From contig JBHJGU010000071.1 in NCBI GenBank assembly GCA_050331475.1, forward strand, positions 1 to 28,468: 28,468 nt of DNA, in the 5' to 3' direction. The notes beneath the pieces are model-generated. The model saw only the letters and a program-made list of their open reading frames with translations, was not told the DNA's origin and made no database searches. Positions 16,547-23,971 of the stretch are shown piece after piece; within the stretch, counting starts at the first letter, position 1; every line of letters starts with the position of its first letter. Both the position numbers and the translations under genes were made by a program. The DNA is from JBHJGU01 sp050331475. GTDB lineage: Bacteria > Pseudomonadota > Alphaproteobacteria > Caulobacterales > Maricaulaceae.

Positions 16547-17698
16547 ATGGTCGGCTCGCAGCGCACGTTTTACGAATTTTTCGCCGGCGGCGGCTTGGCG
16601 CGCGCTGGGCTCGGGCGGGGGTGGCGATGCGCGTTCGCCAATGACATCGACCCAATTAAAGCTCAAGTCTATGAAGAGAATTTCGGCGCCGCGGATTTTC
16701 GCCTCGCCGATGTGCACGCCCTCGACACCGCCGATCTGCCCGGTCAAGCGGACCTCGCTTGGGCGTCTTCGCCCTGCCAAGATCTCTCCCTTGCCGGACG
16801 TGGGGACGGCTTGCGCGCCGAGCGGTCAGGCGCGTTCTGGGGCTTTCATCGGCTGATGGCGGCGCTGGTCCGGGAGAACCGTGCGCCAAGGGTCATCGCC
16901 TTTGAGAATGTGTGCGGCCTAGCAAGCCGGCGGGGCGGCGCGGACTTCGCCGAACTCATCCGCGCCTTTGTGGACATCGGCTATCGCGCCGGCGCGCTAG
17001 AACTCGACGCAGCGCACTTTCTGCCCCAATCCCGTCCGCGATTGTTTGTGATCGCAGTGCGGCGCGAGCGCCCGATCCCGCAAAGCTTAATCGGCGAAAG
17101 CCCGTTTCAGACCCCGCTCGTCACCAAGGCTCGGGCGGCGCTGCCTCCGGATTTAGCGGCCCAATGGGTGAACTGGGCCCTGCCGATCCCGCCCGCGCGC
17201 AACACCAATCTCGGGGCGGTTTTGGCGACGGGGGCGCAGGATTGGCGCTCCGCAGAGGACACAGCGCGCCTGTTGAGCCTGCTCGCCCCGGGACACAAGG
17301 CGAAACTTGCGCTGGCCCAAGAAACCGCCGCCACCCAAGCCGCCCCCGTCTATGGAACTGGCTATCGGCGGATCCGCATGGAGCGAGGGGATAAGCGCCA
17401 GCGCTTGGAACTGCGGTTCGACGGTCTGGCGGGCTGCTTACGCACCCCCGCAGGCGGGTCGTCGGTGCAAATGGTTGTCGAAGTCCGCCCCCATGCGCCG
17501 CCGCGCTTTCGCACGCTCTCGCCGGAGGAGGCGAAACGCTTAATGGGCCTGCCAGAGCGCTATCGATTGCCGAGCGGGCAGTCGAACGGCTTAAAGGTGC
17601 TCGGCGACGGGGTGGCGGTTCCGGTTGTCGCTTGGCTTTCCCAGCACTTGCTCCGCCCTCTGGCCGGCGCATCGCCCATTGCCGCCGCTGCGGAATAA
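16547..17698 (+). CDS. C5-cytosine DNA methyltransferase
   Basis: A 383-residue enzyme that transfers a methyl group from S-adenosylmethionine to cytosine C5 in DNA. Conserved motifs are in order: I, FFAGGGLARAGL (about 11-22); IV, SSPCQDLS with catalytic Cys77; VI, ENV (120-122); VIII, QSRPR (161-165); a target-recognition region (about 200-310); and X, GDGVAVPV near 360. The recognition site cannot be read. No restriction endonuclease gene lies beside it, so it is an orphan, but a vsr gene lies 570 bp on. The ATG lacks a good ribosome site. Base composition is near that of the host, unlike the AT-rich gene on its left. Confidence 0.92.
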   Translation: MVGSQRTFYEFFAGGGLARAGLGRGWRCAFANDIDPIKAQVYEENFGAADFRLADVHALDTADLPGQADLAWASSPCQDLSLAGRGDGLRAERSGAFWGFHRLMAALVRENRAPRVIAFENVCGLASRRGGADFAELIRAFVDIGYRAGALELDAAHFLPQSRPRLFVIAVRRERPIPQSLIGESPFQTPLVTKARAALPPDLAAQWVNWALPIPPARNTNLGAVLATGAQDWRSAEDTARLLSLLAPGHKAKLALAQETAATQAAPVYGTGYRRIRMERGDKRQRLELRFDGLAGCLRTPAGGSSVQMVVEVRPHAPPRFRTLSPEEAKRLMGLPERYRLPSGQSNGLKVLGDGVAVPVVAWLSQHLLRPLAGASPIAAAAE

Positions 17699-17734
17699 AA
17701 AAACGCTCCCGAGCGGGGGGAACCCGGGAGCGTT
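17697..17734 (-). terminator. intrinsic terminator of the 38-residue peptide gene
   Basis: The arms aacgctcccg (17702-17711) and cgggagcgtt (17725-17734) form a perfect 10-bp stem. Read on the minus strand it is followed by seven T (the A-run at 17697-17703), a textbook rho-independent terminator. It lies 66 nt after the peptide gene. On the plus strand it starts right after the methyltransferase stop but has no T-run. Confidence 0.8.
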
Positions 17735-17800
17735 AGTCCGCCTGACCGCGCGGCGTGGAGGGGAGAGAGAAAGCGCGGCCGGGCGTGTATCGGGCGCCAA

Positions 17801-17917
17801 TCAAGCGACAAGCGGCGCCAAGGTTTGAACGAACACGCCGGTCACACAAGCGAGGACGGCGAGATAAGCGGCGCTGGTGACAACGCCCGCATAAGTTTTC
17901 GAAGTGAAACGCGTCAT
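17801..17917 (-). CDS. 38-residue single-helix membrane peptide
   Basis: A short frame with strong support: AAAGGAG lies 9 nt before the ATG at 17917, and an intrinsic terminator follows. It begins MTRFTSKTYAG; residues about 10-34 form one hydrophobic helix (VVTSAAYLAVLACVTGVFVQ), with a Cys inside. The longer frame from 18043 lacks a ribosome site. The function is unknown. Small toxic or regulatory membrane peptides look like this, but no antitoxin or partner is visible, so that is only a thought. It lies between the methyltransferase and vsr genes on the opposite strand. Confidence 0.7.
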   Translation of the reverse strand: MTRFTSKTYAGVVTSAAYLAVLACVTGVFVQTLAPLVA

Positions 17918-18270
17918 TTGAGGGTCTCCTTTGTTCTGACCATTGTTCCGACTGACCAAACTTTGAACGGTGGGCCTGGCGATCTCCGTCGCCGTGTCCC
18001 GACCGTCCATGTCGATTATCGATAAAGGACCCGCCTCGAACACGCAAGTGAAAATTCGTGTTTTACGATGATTTTTTCGTAATAAAAGGCAAGCCTTAGG
18101 TTAATCTTTGAGCCAGACTTCTCCTTATCACATTGATTATATTGGATAAAATGGGCGCACCGACAAGAACCGAGTGATGACAAAGGTTTAACGAAGCTCA
18201 CGGGCGAGCCGGACGGCCTGCATCGGTGCTCGACTTGACGGTCGCGGAAGCACCCGCTCTCCTCGCCTTG
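17918..18270. other. 353-bp gap between peptide gene and vsr
   Basis: The part next to the peptide gene should hold its promoter. The middle (about 18046-18170) is AT-rich with T- and A-runs. I see no gene in it; vsr could start as early as GTG 18226, within this gap. Confidence 0.4.
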
Positions 18271-18693
18271 ATGGCGTGTTGCGAACCCACCGATGTTTAT
18301 GATCCCGCAACCCGATCCCGGGTGATGGCGGCGGTGAAAAGCGCGAACACGGCGCCCGAACGACGGGTGCGTGCGATCGTCCGCGCCTTGGGCTATGGCT
18401 ATCGACTGCACCGTAAGGATTTACCCGGCCGGCCGGATCTGGCGTTTATCGGCCGGCGCAAAGTGATTTTCGTGCATGGGTGTTTTTGGCACGGCCATGA
18501 TTGCGCCCGTGGCGCGCGCGTCCCGAAAACCCGTACGGCGTATTGGCGGGCCAAGATCGCGCGCACCCGCGCCCGCGACGTCGCCCATCACGCCGCCTAC
18601 GCCGAAATGGGATGGTCGGCGCTGACGATTTGGGAGTGCGAACTCAAAGCGCCTGAGCTGAGCGATAGGCTGGCGGCGTTTTTGGCGGGCTAA
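18271..18693 (+). CDS. vsr: very short patch repair endonuclease Vsr
   Basis: A 140-residue DNA mismatch endonuclease that nicks beside T in T:G pairs left when 5-methylcytosine deaminates. Family features are DVYDPATRSRVMAAVKS at the N-terminus, LPGRPDLAF with catalytic Asp56, and FVHGCFWHGHDC with zinc ligands Cys71, His76 and Cys78, the fourth being the Cys in TIWECELK. RTAYWRAKI is also typical. The longer frame begins at GTG 18226. I prefer ATG 18271 because homologues start shortly before the DVYD motif, although neither has a ribosome site. The orphan methyltransferase nearby is its logical partner. The stop is 11 bp from the transposase remnant. Confidence 0.93.
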   Translation: MACCEPTDVYDPATRSRVMAAVKSANTAPERRVRAIVRALGYGYRLHRKDLPGRPDLAFIGRRKVIFVHGCFWHGHDCARGARVPKTRTAYWRAKIARTRARDVAHHAAYAEMGWSALTIWECELKAPELSDRLAAFLAG

Positions 18694-18703
18694 GGCTCTG
18701 GCC

Positions 18704-19464
18704 TCATAACCAGTAGCTGACGATTGCGGTGACGCATACGGCTGCGAGGAAGACATCGGCCCGCCGATCGTATCGGGCGCCGATGCGTCGAAAGTCCTTG
18801 AGCCGGCCGATCATTCGCTCGACGACGTTCCGGTCGCGATAGAGGGCTGGAGAAAATCCAGGTTTGTAGCGGCGGTTTGATTTGGGAAGGATGTTCGGCG
18901 CGGCGCCGGCTGCTTCGATCTGTGCTCAGACTTTGTTGCTGTCATAGCCCTTGTCGCCCTGTACGACATTCACACGTGCGGGCAGCGACCCAAGAAGCGG
19001 CTCAGCCGCCACGCAGTCAGGCATATGGCCGCCGGTCAGGATGAATCGGATCGGGCGGCAGGATCTGTCCGTGATGGCGTGGATCTTGGTCTTCCGACCG
19101 CCCCGTCAACGACCGATCGCCTGCGTTTTCTCCCCCCTTTTCCGCCTGAGGCGGACCTGTGCGCACGGACAGCGGAACTGTCGATGAGAGTCTGGCTCGG
19201 CGGCCCTCCAGTATCGGCCAAGGCGATGAAGATGTATTGCCAGATGCCTTTCGCCGCCCATCGAATGAAGCGATCGTACAGGGTCTTCCGGGGGCCATAC
19301 TCCGGCGGGGCGTCCACCCATCGGCATCCCGATTTGAGCAAATGAACGATGCCTGAGATCATGCGGCGATCATAGACACGCGCAACGCCACGGACCTTAT
19401 CGGGTAGTCGTCGCTTTAAGCGGCCAAACGGGTCGTCACTAAGCCAGAACAGGTGGTCGGACAT
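18704..19464 (-). mobile_element. decayed IS5-family (IS427-like) transposase
   Basis: The intact-looking first half (19464 down to about 19130) has MSDHLFWLSDDPFGRLKRRLPD, GCRWVDAPPEYGPRKTLYDRF and DSSAVRAHRSASGGKGG with the first catalytic Asp. At the run AAAGGGGGGAGAAAA (near 19125-19140) the protein homology moves to another frame and continues TKIHAITD, QGDKGYDSN (second Asp), ERMIGRLKDFRRIGARYDR (catalytic Glu) and a YWL end at 18704. Such frame changes are programmed in IS427-type elements, but two in-frame TGA codons in the second half, one just after GR and one just after GYDSNKV, show decay. I could not find convincing terminal inverted repeats. Confidence 0.85.
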
Positions 19465-19762
19465 ATCAAGGTCCCTTCAGGAACCATGAATCACCGTTTG
19501 CGCTGCTGCCCCAGGACCGAAATTGGCCCTAAGCGGACACTCGAAAGCGTTGAACGAATGTCCGCTCGTGCCCAAAAAGGAGACATCGGAGCTCTGATCC
19601 GGAGGCGCAATAACCTGCTTGAAAGCAGACATAAAAGTTGTGCCGACTGGTGCGCTTAGCTTCTCCAATATAACGGACAGTGCGCAGCTTGAGGCGGCAA
19701 AGGCTGGTACTTCGCGTTCGGGAGACGCATCCGTTCCCCTGCAAGCTTCCGAGGACATATAA
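19465..19762. other. non-coding gap beside the transposase
   Basis: No convincing gene. The transposon end should be in the first 50 bp. A stem-loop gcggacactcg (19533-19543) with cgaatgtccgc (19555-19565) pairs at 10 of 11 positions. Confidence 0.4.
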
Positions 19763-20239
19763 TTATGCCTTCCGAACTTGCTCCATCGAAAGGACCGCCC
19801 CCTCGTATCCGAGGCTCTTGTAGAAGGACACCGCGATAACGTTTGTGCACAGAACATCGAGCGTGATCCGTGCGACCCCCCGTTCGTCGGCAAACGCGTT
19901 GACCGCCTCCATCAGGCCTCGTCCAATACCGTCACGGCGGGCTGACTCGGTGACCATGATATCGAGTACTTGGACTTGCTCGCGCGGGTCATCCAGAAGC
20001 TCATCATCGACGAGACAGAAAACGTAGCCGACGAGATCGCCTTCTGCCTCTGCAACAAGAAACATGCAGTCACAGTCCTCGTCGGCCAGGAGCTCATCGT
20101 ATTCCCTCTCGAAATACTCCTCGCTAAGTCTGGGTGAGCGCGACCGAAGCGCACGAAGGGGCCATTCGAATCTTTGTAGCTCCTGATGGAGTTTGAGGAC
20201 GGCGCCACGGTCAGTTTCAGCATACTGTCGGATGTTCAA
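19763..20239 (-). CDS. GNAT-family N-acetyltransferase
   Basis: A 158-residue GNAT protein that would move an acetyl group from acetyl-CoA to an amine; the substrate is unknown. The acetyl-CoA-binding motif A is VQVLDIMVTESARRDGIGRGLMEAV, with RRDGIG as the pyrophosphate loop. Motif B follows as YKSLGYE. The start is TTG: AAGGAG lies 8 nt upstream and no ATG fits. It is divergent from the Lrp/AsnC-type gene, which may control it. It lies beside the decayed transposase in DNA of lower GC than the core, so it may be acquired. Confidence 0.85.
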   Translation of the reverse strand: MNIRQYAETDRGAVLKLHQELQRFEWPLRALRSRSPRLSEEYFEREYDELLADEDCDCMFLVAEAEGDLVGYVFCLVDDELLDDPREQVQVLDIMVTESARRDGIGRGLMEAVNAFADERGVARITLDVLCTNVIAVSFYKSLGYEGAVLSMEQVRKA

Positions 20240-20386
20240 GAAGCCGCTCCTTGCAAAAGATGTCCGTCTCGATGAGCGCTGAGGCCGGATCCCGAGTGAT
20301 GATCGCCGTATTACCGCAGACTACGAGACGTTTCTCGGCTCTTTTCGTCGTTGCTGCGCCGAGTTGGAACATTTAGAACGCTTGTC

Positions 20387-20869
20387 GTGACGAATCTCAC
20401 CAGGCCCTCAGATCTCGACGATTTCGATCTCGCCATCCTCGAGACGGTTTGCGCGAGCAATTTGCCCTCTCACGGAGCGATTGGAGCTGAGGTCGGCTTG
20501 TCCGCTTCAGCCGTGAGGCGCCGTCTATCTCGGCTTCGTCGTGAGGGCTTTATCGTGGGGGATGTCGCGCTCGTTGACCCTGAACGCTTCGGTCTCTCCT
20601 TTGCTGTGCATGTCGCTTTCGAACGGGAAGACCTGGAGGCGATCCGCGCATTTGAAGCGTCTGTCAGAGAGGAGCCTGCAGTCTCCCAAGGCTACTCGAT
20701 TTCAGGTGACTACGACTTCTTACTGATCGTCCACGCCGTCTCGCCGTCAGCGTTTGAGCAGTGGGGTCGTCGGACGCTGATGGCGAACCCGATGGTGAAG
20801 CGGTACTCATCGTCGGTCATCTGGAGCCGGACAAAATTCAGTGCGCGTTTCCGACCGGCCATTGGGTGA
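20387..20869 (+). CDS. Lrp/AsnC-family transcriptional regulator
   Basis: A 160-residue regulator. The N-terminal helix-turn-helix (DLDDFDLAILETV through GLSASAVRRRLSRLRREGFI) is followed by the ligand-binding AsnC domain (GLSFAVHVAFERE, GYSISGDYDFLLIVHA, VKRYSSSVIWSRTKF). Such regulators often sense amino acids. The start is uncertain: GTG 20387 places the DNA-binding part about ten residues in, as usual, while TTG 20351 gives 12 more residues. It is divergent from the GNAT gene 147 bp away, so that gene may be its target. Confidence 0.82.
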   Translation: MTNLTRPSDLDDFDLAILETVCASNLPSHGAIGAEVGLSASAVRRRLSRLRREGFIVGDVALVDPERFGLSFAVHVAFEREDLEAIRAFEASVREEPAVSQGYSISGDYDFLLIVHAVSPSAFEQWGRRTLMANPMVKRYSSSVIWSRTKFSARFRPAIG

Positions 20870-21067
20870 GAAGAGCCTGCACTGCCGAAGGATACATGGC
20901 GGGAGACGGCGTTACGGTCGCGGATCCCCAGCCAATAGCCGGCAGCAGCTTTATGTCCGCTTATGCGCCCAGTCAGACCTTGGACTGGGGAGACGCCATG
21001 TCTGTTTCTGGCAATGAATTGCGGTTCCCGCGACACGTTGGTCATGCGGAATTAATGGGTCCGGAGC
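20870..21067. other. non-coding gap before the LysR gene
   Basis: No convincing gene is seen. A 6-bp stem ggagcc-taa-ggctcc (21063-21077) overlaps the LysR stop codon and may form a weak hairpin. Confidence 0.3.
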
Positions 21068-21973
21068 CTAAGGCTCCCAGCTCGGTTCGCCCGAAAACTG
21101 CTCGGCGAGGAAGTCGACGAACAATCGGACCCGCCGGGCGAGATAACGGGACTGGGGAAACAGCGCCCAAACCGCCCGCTGGGCGGGTTGATACCGGGTC
21201 ATGACTTGAACCAGCCGACCGTCCTTCAGATAGGGCGCCAAGATAAAGGTCGGCCCCATGGCAACGCCGAGACCCGCGGCCGCGGCCTCCCCGGCCGCCT
21301 CCCCGCTATTCACGCGCAGCCGGCCCTCCACCCGGGCGTCGACGTCCTGGCCGTCCGAACTTCGGAAACTCCATCGCCGCGGATTGGGCAAATTATAGTC
21401 TAGAATGCACGGGCTGCGCTCTAACGCGTCAATGGTTTCGACCCCGCCTTGACGGGCGACGAAATCCGGCGCGGCGGCGACGCACAAACGCACCGGGGCC
21501 AATTTACGCGCGATTAGGCTCGAATCCGGCAAATCGCCGATGCGCACCGCCACGTCCACACCCTCTTCAACCAGATCAACCATGCGATCGGACACGTCCA
21601 AGCGCACCTCCAAGCCAGGATGGCGGGCCATGAATGCGATCACAGGCTCGACCAGATGCAGTCGGCCAAAGGTCGCCGGCGCGGTGACTTTGAGCAGCCC
21701 CACCGCTTCGCCCTGCTCAGCCCGCACCGCGTCCTCTAAGGCGTCGAAGCTTTGCAGTAATTCCCGCGCGCGCTCCGCATAAGCCGCGCCCGCTTCGGTC
21801 AAGCTAACCGTGCGGGTGGTGCGCTGAAGCAAACGCGCGCCTAATTGATCCTCTAAAGCGGCGACCCGCTTAGACACTTGCGCCGGTGAGGTGTTTTCCC
21901 GACGCGCGGCGGCGGTGAACCCGCCCTGATCCACCACGGCGAGAAACAAGCGCATGGCGTCAATGCGATCCAT
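21068..21973 (-). CDS. LysR-family transcriptional regulator
   Basis: A 301-residue regulator of normal LysR length. The N-terminal winged helix is MRLFLAVVDQGGFTAAARRENTSPAQVSKRVAALEDQLGARLLQRTTRTVSLTEAG. The C-terminal effector domain resembles periplasmic binding proteins (LLKVTAPATFGRLHL, LVEEGVDVAVRIGDLPDSSLIARKL). This style is the large group often set beside small oxidoreductase genes. It is divergent from the LigB-type dioxygenase gene, its probable target. The effector is unknown. Confidence 0.92.
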   Translation of the reverse strand: MDRIDAMRLFLAVVDQGGFTAAARRENTSPAQVSKRVAALEDQLGARLLQRTTRTVSLTEAGAAYAERARELLQSFDALEDAVRAEQGEAVGLLKVTAPATFGRLHLVEPVIAFMARHPGLEVRLDVSDRMVDLVEEGVDVAVRIGDLPDSSLIARKLAPVRLCVAAAPDFVARQGGVETIDALERSPCILDYNLPNPRRWSFRSSDGQDVDARVEGRLRVNSGEAAGEAAAAGLGVAMGPTFILAPYLKDGRLVQVMTRYQPAQRAVWALFPQSRYLARRVRLFVDFLAEQFSGEPSWEP

Positions 21974-22081
21974 TATTGCCGCCCGATTTAAAAAAACACT
22001 GTGCCTGGAAGCCCTTATTATCGCCGAAACACCCGACGATTATACGGCTCTGCGACGTTGAGATCATTTGAAGCGGCTCAG

Positions 22082-22885
22082 ATGGCATCGCCGGCGGTCT
22101 TCCTCTCTCATGGTGCGCCAGACCTGGCGATTGTCCCCGGGCCTTGTCACCACTGGCTCAAAAGTTTGGGAGAATCCTTAACCGGCCTTCGGGCGATCCT
22201 GGTCCTGTCCGCACATTGGAGGACTGATCGTCCCCAATTCACCGCGGCCGCGGCGCCGAACACACTCCATGATTTCCGCGGCTTCGGGGCTGAGCGTCAC
22301 GCCATGACCGGCCCGGCCCCAGGGGCGCCTGAATTGGCGGCGCAGGCCGCCGCGCTGACAGACGGAACGCTCGATCCCCATCGCGGTCTTGATCACGGCG
22401 TTTGGGTTCCGTTGTCCCTGCTGCGCCCAAACGCGGACATTCCGGTGGTCCAAGCCGCCCTGCCAACTGCGGGGCTTCGCGCGGCCTACACGCTGGGCCG
22501 ACACTTGCGACCCTTGCGGGCCGAGGGCGTCGCCATAATCGGTTCTGGTGGCGTTGTTCATAATCTCAATGACTTGAACCGTAGTCAGGATGCGGTCGAG
22601 ACGCCGTGGGCGCGCGCCTTCGCGGATTGGGTCGACGGTCGTTTGCACACGCAAGATTTAGGGGCCGTTTTTAACTTTCGTCAAATCGCGCCCTATGGCG
22701 CGCGCGCCCACCCCACCGAGGAGCATTTCGCGCCGCTCTTAGCGGCATTGGGGGGCGGGCGGACGCCCGGTGAGGCTGCATCAGAGCGCCACATATGGAT
22801 CGATGATCATGGATGGGTGGGGGTTCGCTTGAACCCGCCTCCCGGTTACGCCAAACCGCCACGCCTCAGGGCGCCACGATCGTGA
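22082..22885 (+). CDS. LigB/DODA-type extradiol dioxygenase
   Basis: A 267-residue class III extradiol ring-opening dioxygenase related to E. coli YgiD. Metal-binding residues are in SHGAPDLA (usually SHGSP), the conserved His in SAHW and in GLDHGVWVPL, and the end motif HPTEEHFAPLLAALGG. The enzymes cleave catechol-type substrates with a non-haem metal; the natural substrate here is unknown. I chose ATG 22082 over GTG 22001 because homologues start close to the SHGAP motif; the ribosome site is weak. It is divergent from the LysR gene. Confidence 0.88.
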   Translation: MASPAVFLSHGAPDLAIVPGPCHHWLKSLGESLTGLRAILVLSAHWRTDRPQFTAAAAPNTLHDFRGFGAERHAMTGPAPGAPELAAQAAALTDGTLDPHRGLDHGVWVPLSLLRPNADIPVVQAALPTAGLRAAYTLGRHLRPLRAEGVAIIGSGGVVHNLNDLNRSQDAVETPWARAFADWVDGRLHTQDLGAVFNFRQIAPYGARAHPTEEHFAPLLAALGGGRTPGEAASERHIWIDDHGWVGVRLNPPPGYAKPPRLRAPRS

Positions 22886-22972
22886 ACCTGGATTGACCCC
22901 GCGGCTATTAAGAAAGTTGCGCCGTTCGGTTAGAGGGTCTGCAAGGTTATAGCTGAGGCGCAGGAGACGAGG

Positions 22973-23965
22973 ATGGCGATTACCATGGACGCAGCGGTCG
23001 CGCCCGGATTGGCCCAGCGCGTATTTTCGCGCACGCCCACCGCGGTTTTCTCCATGGCGTTGGGTATGGCCGGCCTCGCGGCGGCCTGGCGCACTGCGGG
23101 GGGAACGGGCCTTCTTCCTACCACGCCAGGGCTCATCTTAAGCGTTTTGGGTCTAGTCGCGGTTACCGCGGCGGTTTTGGTTTATGGGACGAAGACGCTG
23201 CTCGCAGTCGACCAAGCCAAAGACGATATCCTTGTGACCAATAAAGGGCTCTTCTTCGCGCCGGGCGCCATGGCGTTGATGAGTTTGGGGTCGTGGTTAT
23301 CCGCAACCTCATTCGTCGGCGACGCGCTGTGGGGCGTCGGTGCGTGTCTGCATTGTGTGTTCATGGCGAGTTTTCTTGGCCGTTGGCTGACCCAGCGCCA
23401 TCAACCCGAAGACCTCAACCCCGCTTGGTTCTTGCCCACCGCCGGGATGATGGTCGGCTCCATGACGTCGCCGGATTGGGTGTCTCAAGGTTTCGCGTGG
23501 TGCTTGCTCGGCGGCGGTTTGGGCTTTTGGCTCGCCATGTTCCCCGGCGTGTTGCGTCGTCTGATCGTCGATGATCCGTTGCCGAAGATTTGGCGACCCT
23601 CTTTGTTCATCTTGATGGCGCCGCCTGCGCTTCTGACGAACTCGATTTTGCATCTCGCGCCGGAAACACCGATCGTCGTCGCGATCGCGCCCGCGCATAT
23701 GTCGCTCTTTTTGTTCGCAGCGCTGCTCTCACGTCTGCCGTTTTTCCTCAAAGCGGGGATCACAAATTTCTGGTGGAGCACGACTTTCCCCACCGCGACC
23801 GTCAGTGTGGCGTTCCTCAATCTTTACGCCGTCACCGCGGATCCTTTGGACTTGCTGGCGGGCGGGGTGTTCCTGACGGCGACGACGATTTTCACCGTGT
23901 GCGCGATCGGCGTAACCGCGTCCGCGGGCCTACGGGTGCTACGCCAGGCGCGCAGCGGGTCCTAA
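22973..23965 (+). CDS. TDT/SLAC1-family (TehA-like) membrane carrier
   Basis: A 330-residue inner-membrane protein with about ten hydrophobic segments. It matches the tellurite-resistance/dicarboxylate transporter family: the N-terminal TPTAVFSMALGMAGLAAAWR, NPAWFLPTAGMMVGSM, LIVDDPLPKIWRPSLFILMAPPALL and TFPTATVSVAFLNLY. Relatives include the bacterial TehA anion channel and plant SLAC1; the ion carried here is unknown. GGAGACGAGG lies directly upstream of the ATG. It is convergent with the GST-like gene only 6 bp away. Confidence 0.88.
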   Translation: MAITMDAAVAPGLAQRVFSRTPTAVFSMALGMAGLAAAWRTAGGTGLLPTTPGLILSVLGLVAVTAAVLVYGTKTLLAVDQAKDDILVTNKGLFFAPGAMALMSLGSWLSATSFVGDALWGVGACLHCVFMASFLGRWLTQRHQPEDLNPAWFLPTAGMMVGSMTSPDWVSQGFAWCLLGGGLGFWLAMFPGVLRRLIVDDPLPKIWRPSLFILMAPPALLTNSILHLAPETPIVVAIAPAHMSLFLFAALLSRLPFFLKAGITNFWWSTTFPTATVSVAFLNLYAVTADPLDLLAGGVFLTATTIFTVCAIGVTASAGLRVLRQARSGS

Positions 23966-23971
23966 TCGCGC

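Noticed and set aside
16547..18693. Complete restriction-modification system
   Set aside because: Only a methyltransferase and Vsr are present; no restriction endonuclease-like frame lies between or beside them.
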